Assembly: GCA_963658085.1 (NCBI GenBank)
Contig: CAVKOU010000026.1
Span: 1-33,005 of the forward strand
Length of the DNA: 33,005 nucleotides
Origin: CAKRJP01 sp963658085
Lineage (GTDB): Bacteria; Bacillota; Clostridia; Lachnospirales; Lachnospiraceae
Reading direction: 5' to 3'
This document shows, piece by piece, positions 32,997 to 33,005 of the stretch. A program made the position numbers and the translations under genes. The notes beneath the pieces were generated by a model that saw only the letters and a program-made list of their open reading frames with translations, did no database searches and was not told the origin of the DNA. Position 1 is the first letter of the stretch, and every line of letters starts with the position of its first letter.

Positions 32997-33005
32997 ATGG
33001 CTAAC
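32997..33005 (+). CDS. Start of a gene cut by the window end
   Basis: ATG GCT AAC (Met-Ala-Asn) follows an AAAGGAG ribosome site at nine bases and a strong, operator-like promoter. Only three codons are visible, so the product cannot be named. Its position next to the CHC2/TnpW ORF suggests a gene of the mobile element. Confidence 0.55.

Overview
The window reads as chromosomal DNA of an anaerobic gut Firmicute, most likely a Lachnospiraceae relative. The evidence is low-to-moderate G+C, strong AGGAGG-type ribosome sites, TTG/GTG alternative starts, a clostridial-style citrate lyase cluster, RecD2 without RecBC, glycosidases of gut commensals, and a fragment of a Tn1549/Tn4451-type mobile element at the right edge. 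This taxonomic reading is inference from gene style; no rRNA or marker tree is possible here.

Layout. 1-3050: two MATE efflux pumps that converge and overlap at their 3' ends; the first has its ribosome site buried in a perfect 16-bp hairpin. 3320-9835: a LysR regulator followed by a complete dipeptide/oligopeptide ABC importer (lipoprotein, two permeases, two ATPases), with an intrinsic terminator after the binding-protein gene. 9933-10498: a possible structured leader, a 33-residue protein and a stand-alone HIRAN-domain protein. 10689-11856: an Spx/ArsC-family protein and a short-chain dehydrogenase. 11882-14147: a MetE-like methyltransferase preceded by a perfect MET-box-like palindrome and followed by an MtaR/CmbR-type LysR gene, which looks like a small methionine regulon. 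14276-16111: a maltose/galactoside O-acetyltransferase and an MFS permease.

16152-24107 is a citrate lyase locus in two divergent arms. Leftward are a LysR regulator, citC and citX; rightward are citD, citE, citF, a MatC-like dicarboxylate carrier that seems to have lost its N-terminus, and a beta-propeller lactonase. A ~75-bp element of about 80% identity lies once between citC and citX and once in front of the regulator gene. citG is not in the window. The lactonase in the operon raises the possibility that the physiological substrate is a lactone-forming citrate analogue.

24191-29548: a GH127 beta-L-arabinofuranosidase-like enzyme divergent from a GH36 alpha-galactosidase, then a VOC-family protein and an MBL-fold hydrolase on the minus strand. 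29727-32408: a RecD2 helicase whose C-terminus carries a complete DUF4186 domain. From about 32500 the sequence becomes visibly more G+C-rich and encodes a CHC2 zinc-finger/TnpW-like chimera, then a strong promoter with an operator-like palindrome in front of a gene cut by the window end. This is the edge of a mobile element or its remnant.

The observations most worth following are the RecD2-DUF4186 fusion, the citrate lyase/lactonase/truncated-carrier operon, the repeated element at the cit locus, the 33-residue protein paired with HIRAN, the MET-box with its likely regulator, and the sequestered ribosome site of the first MATE gene. No rRNA, tRNA, CRISPR array or intact insertion sequence was seen.
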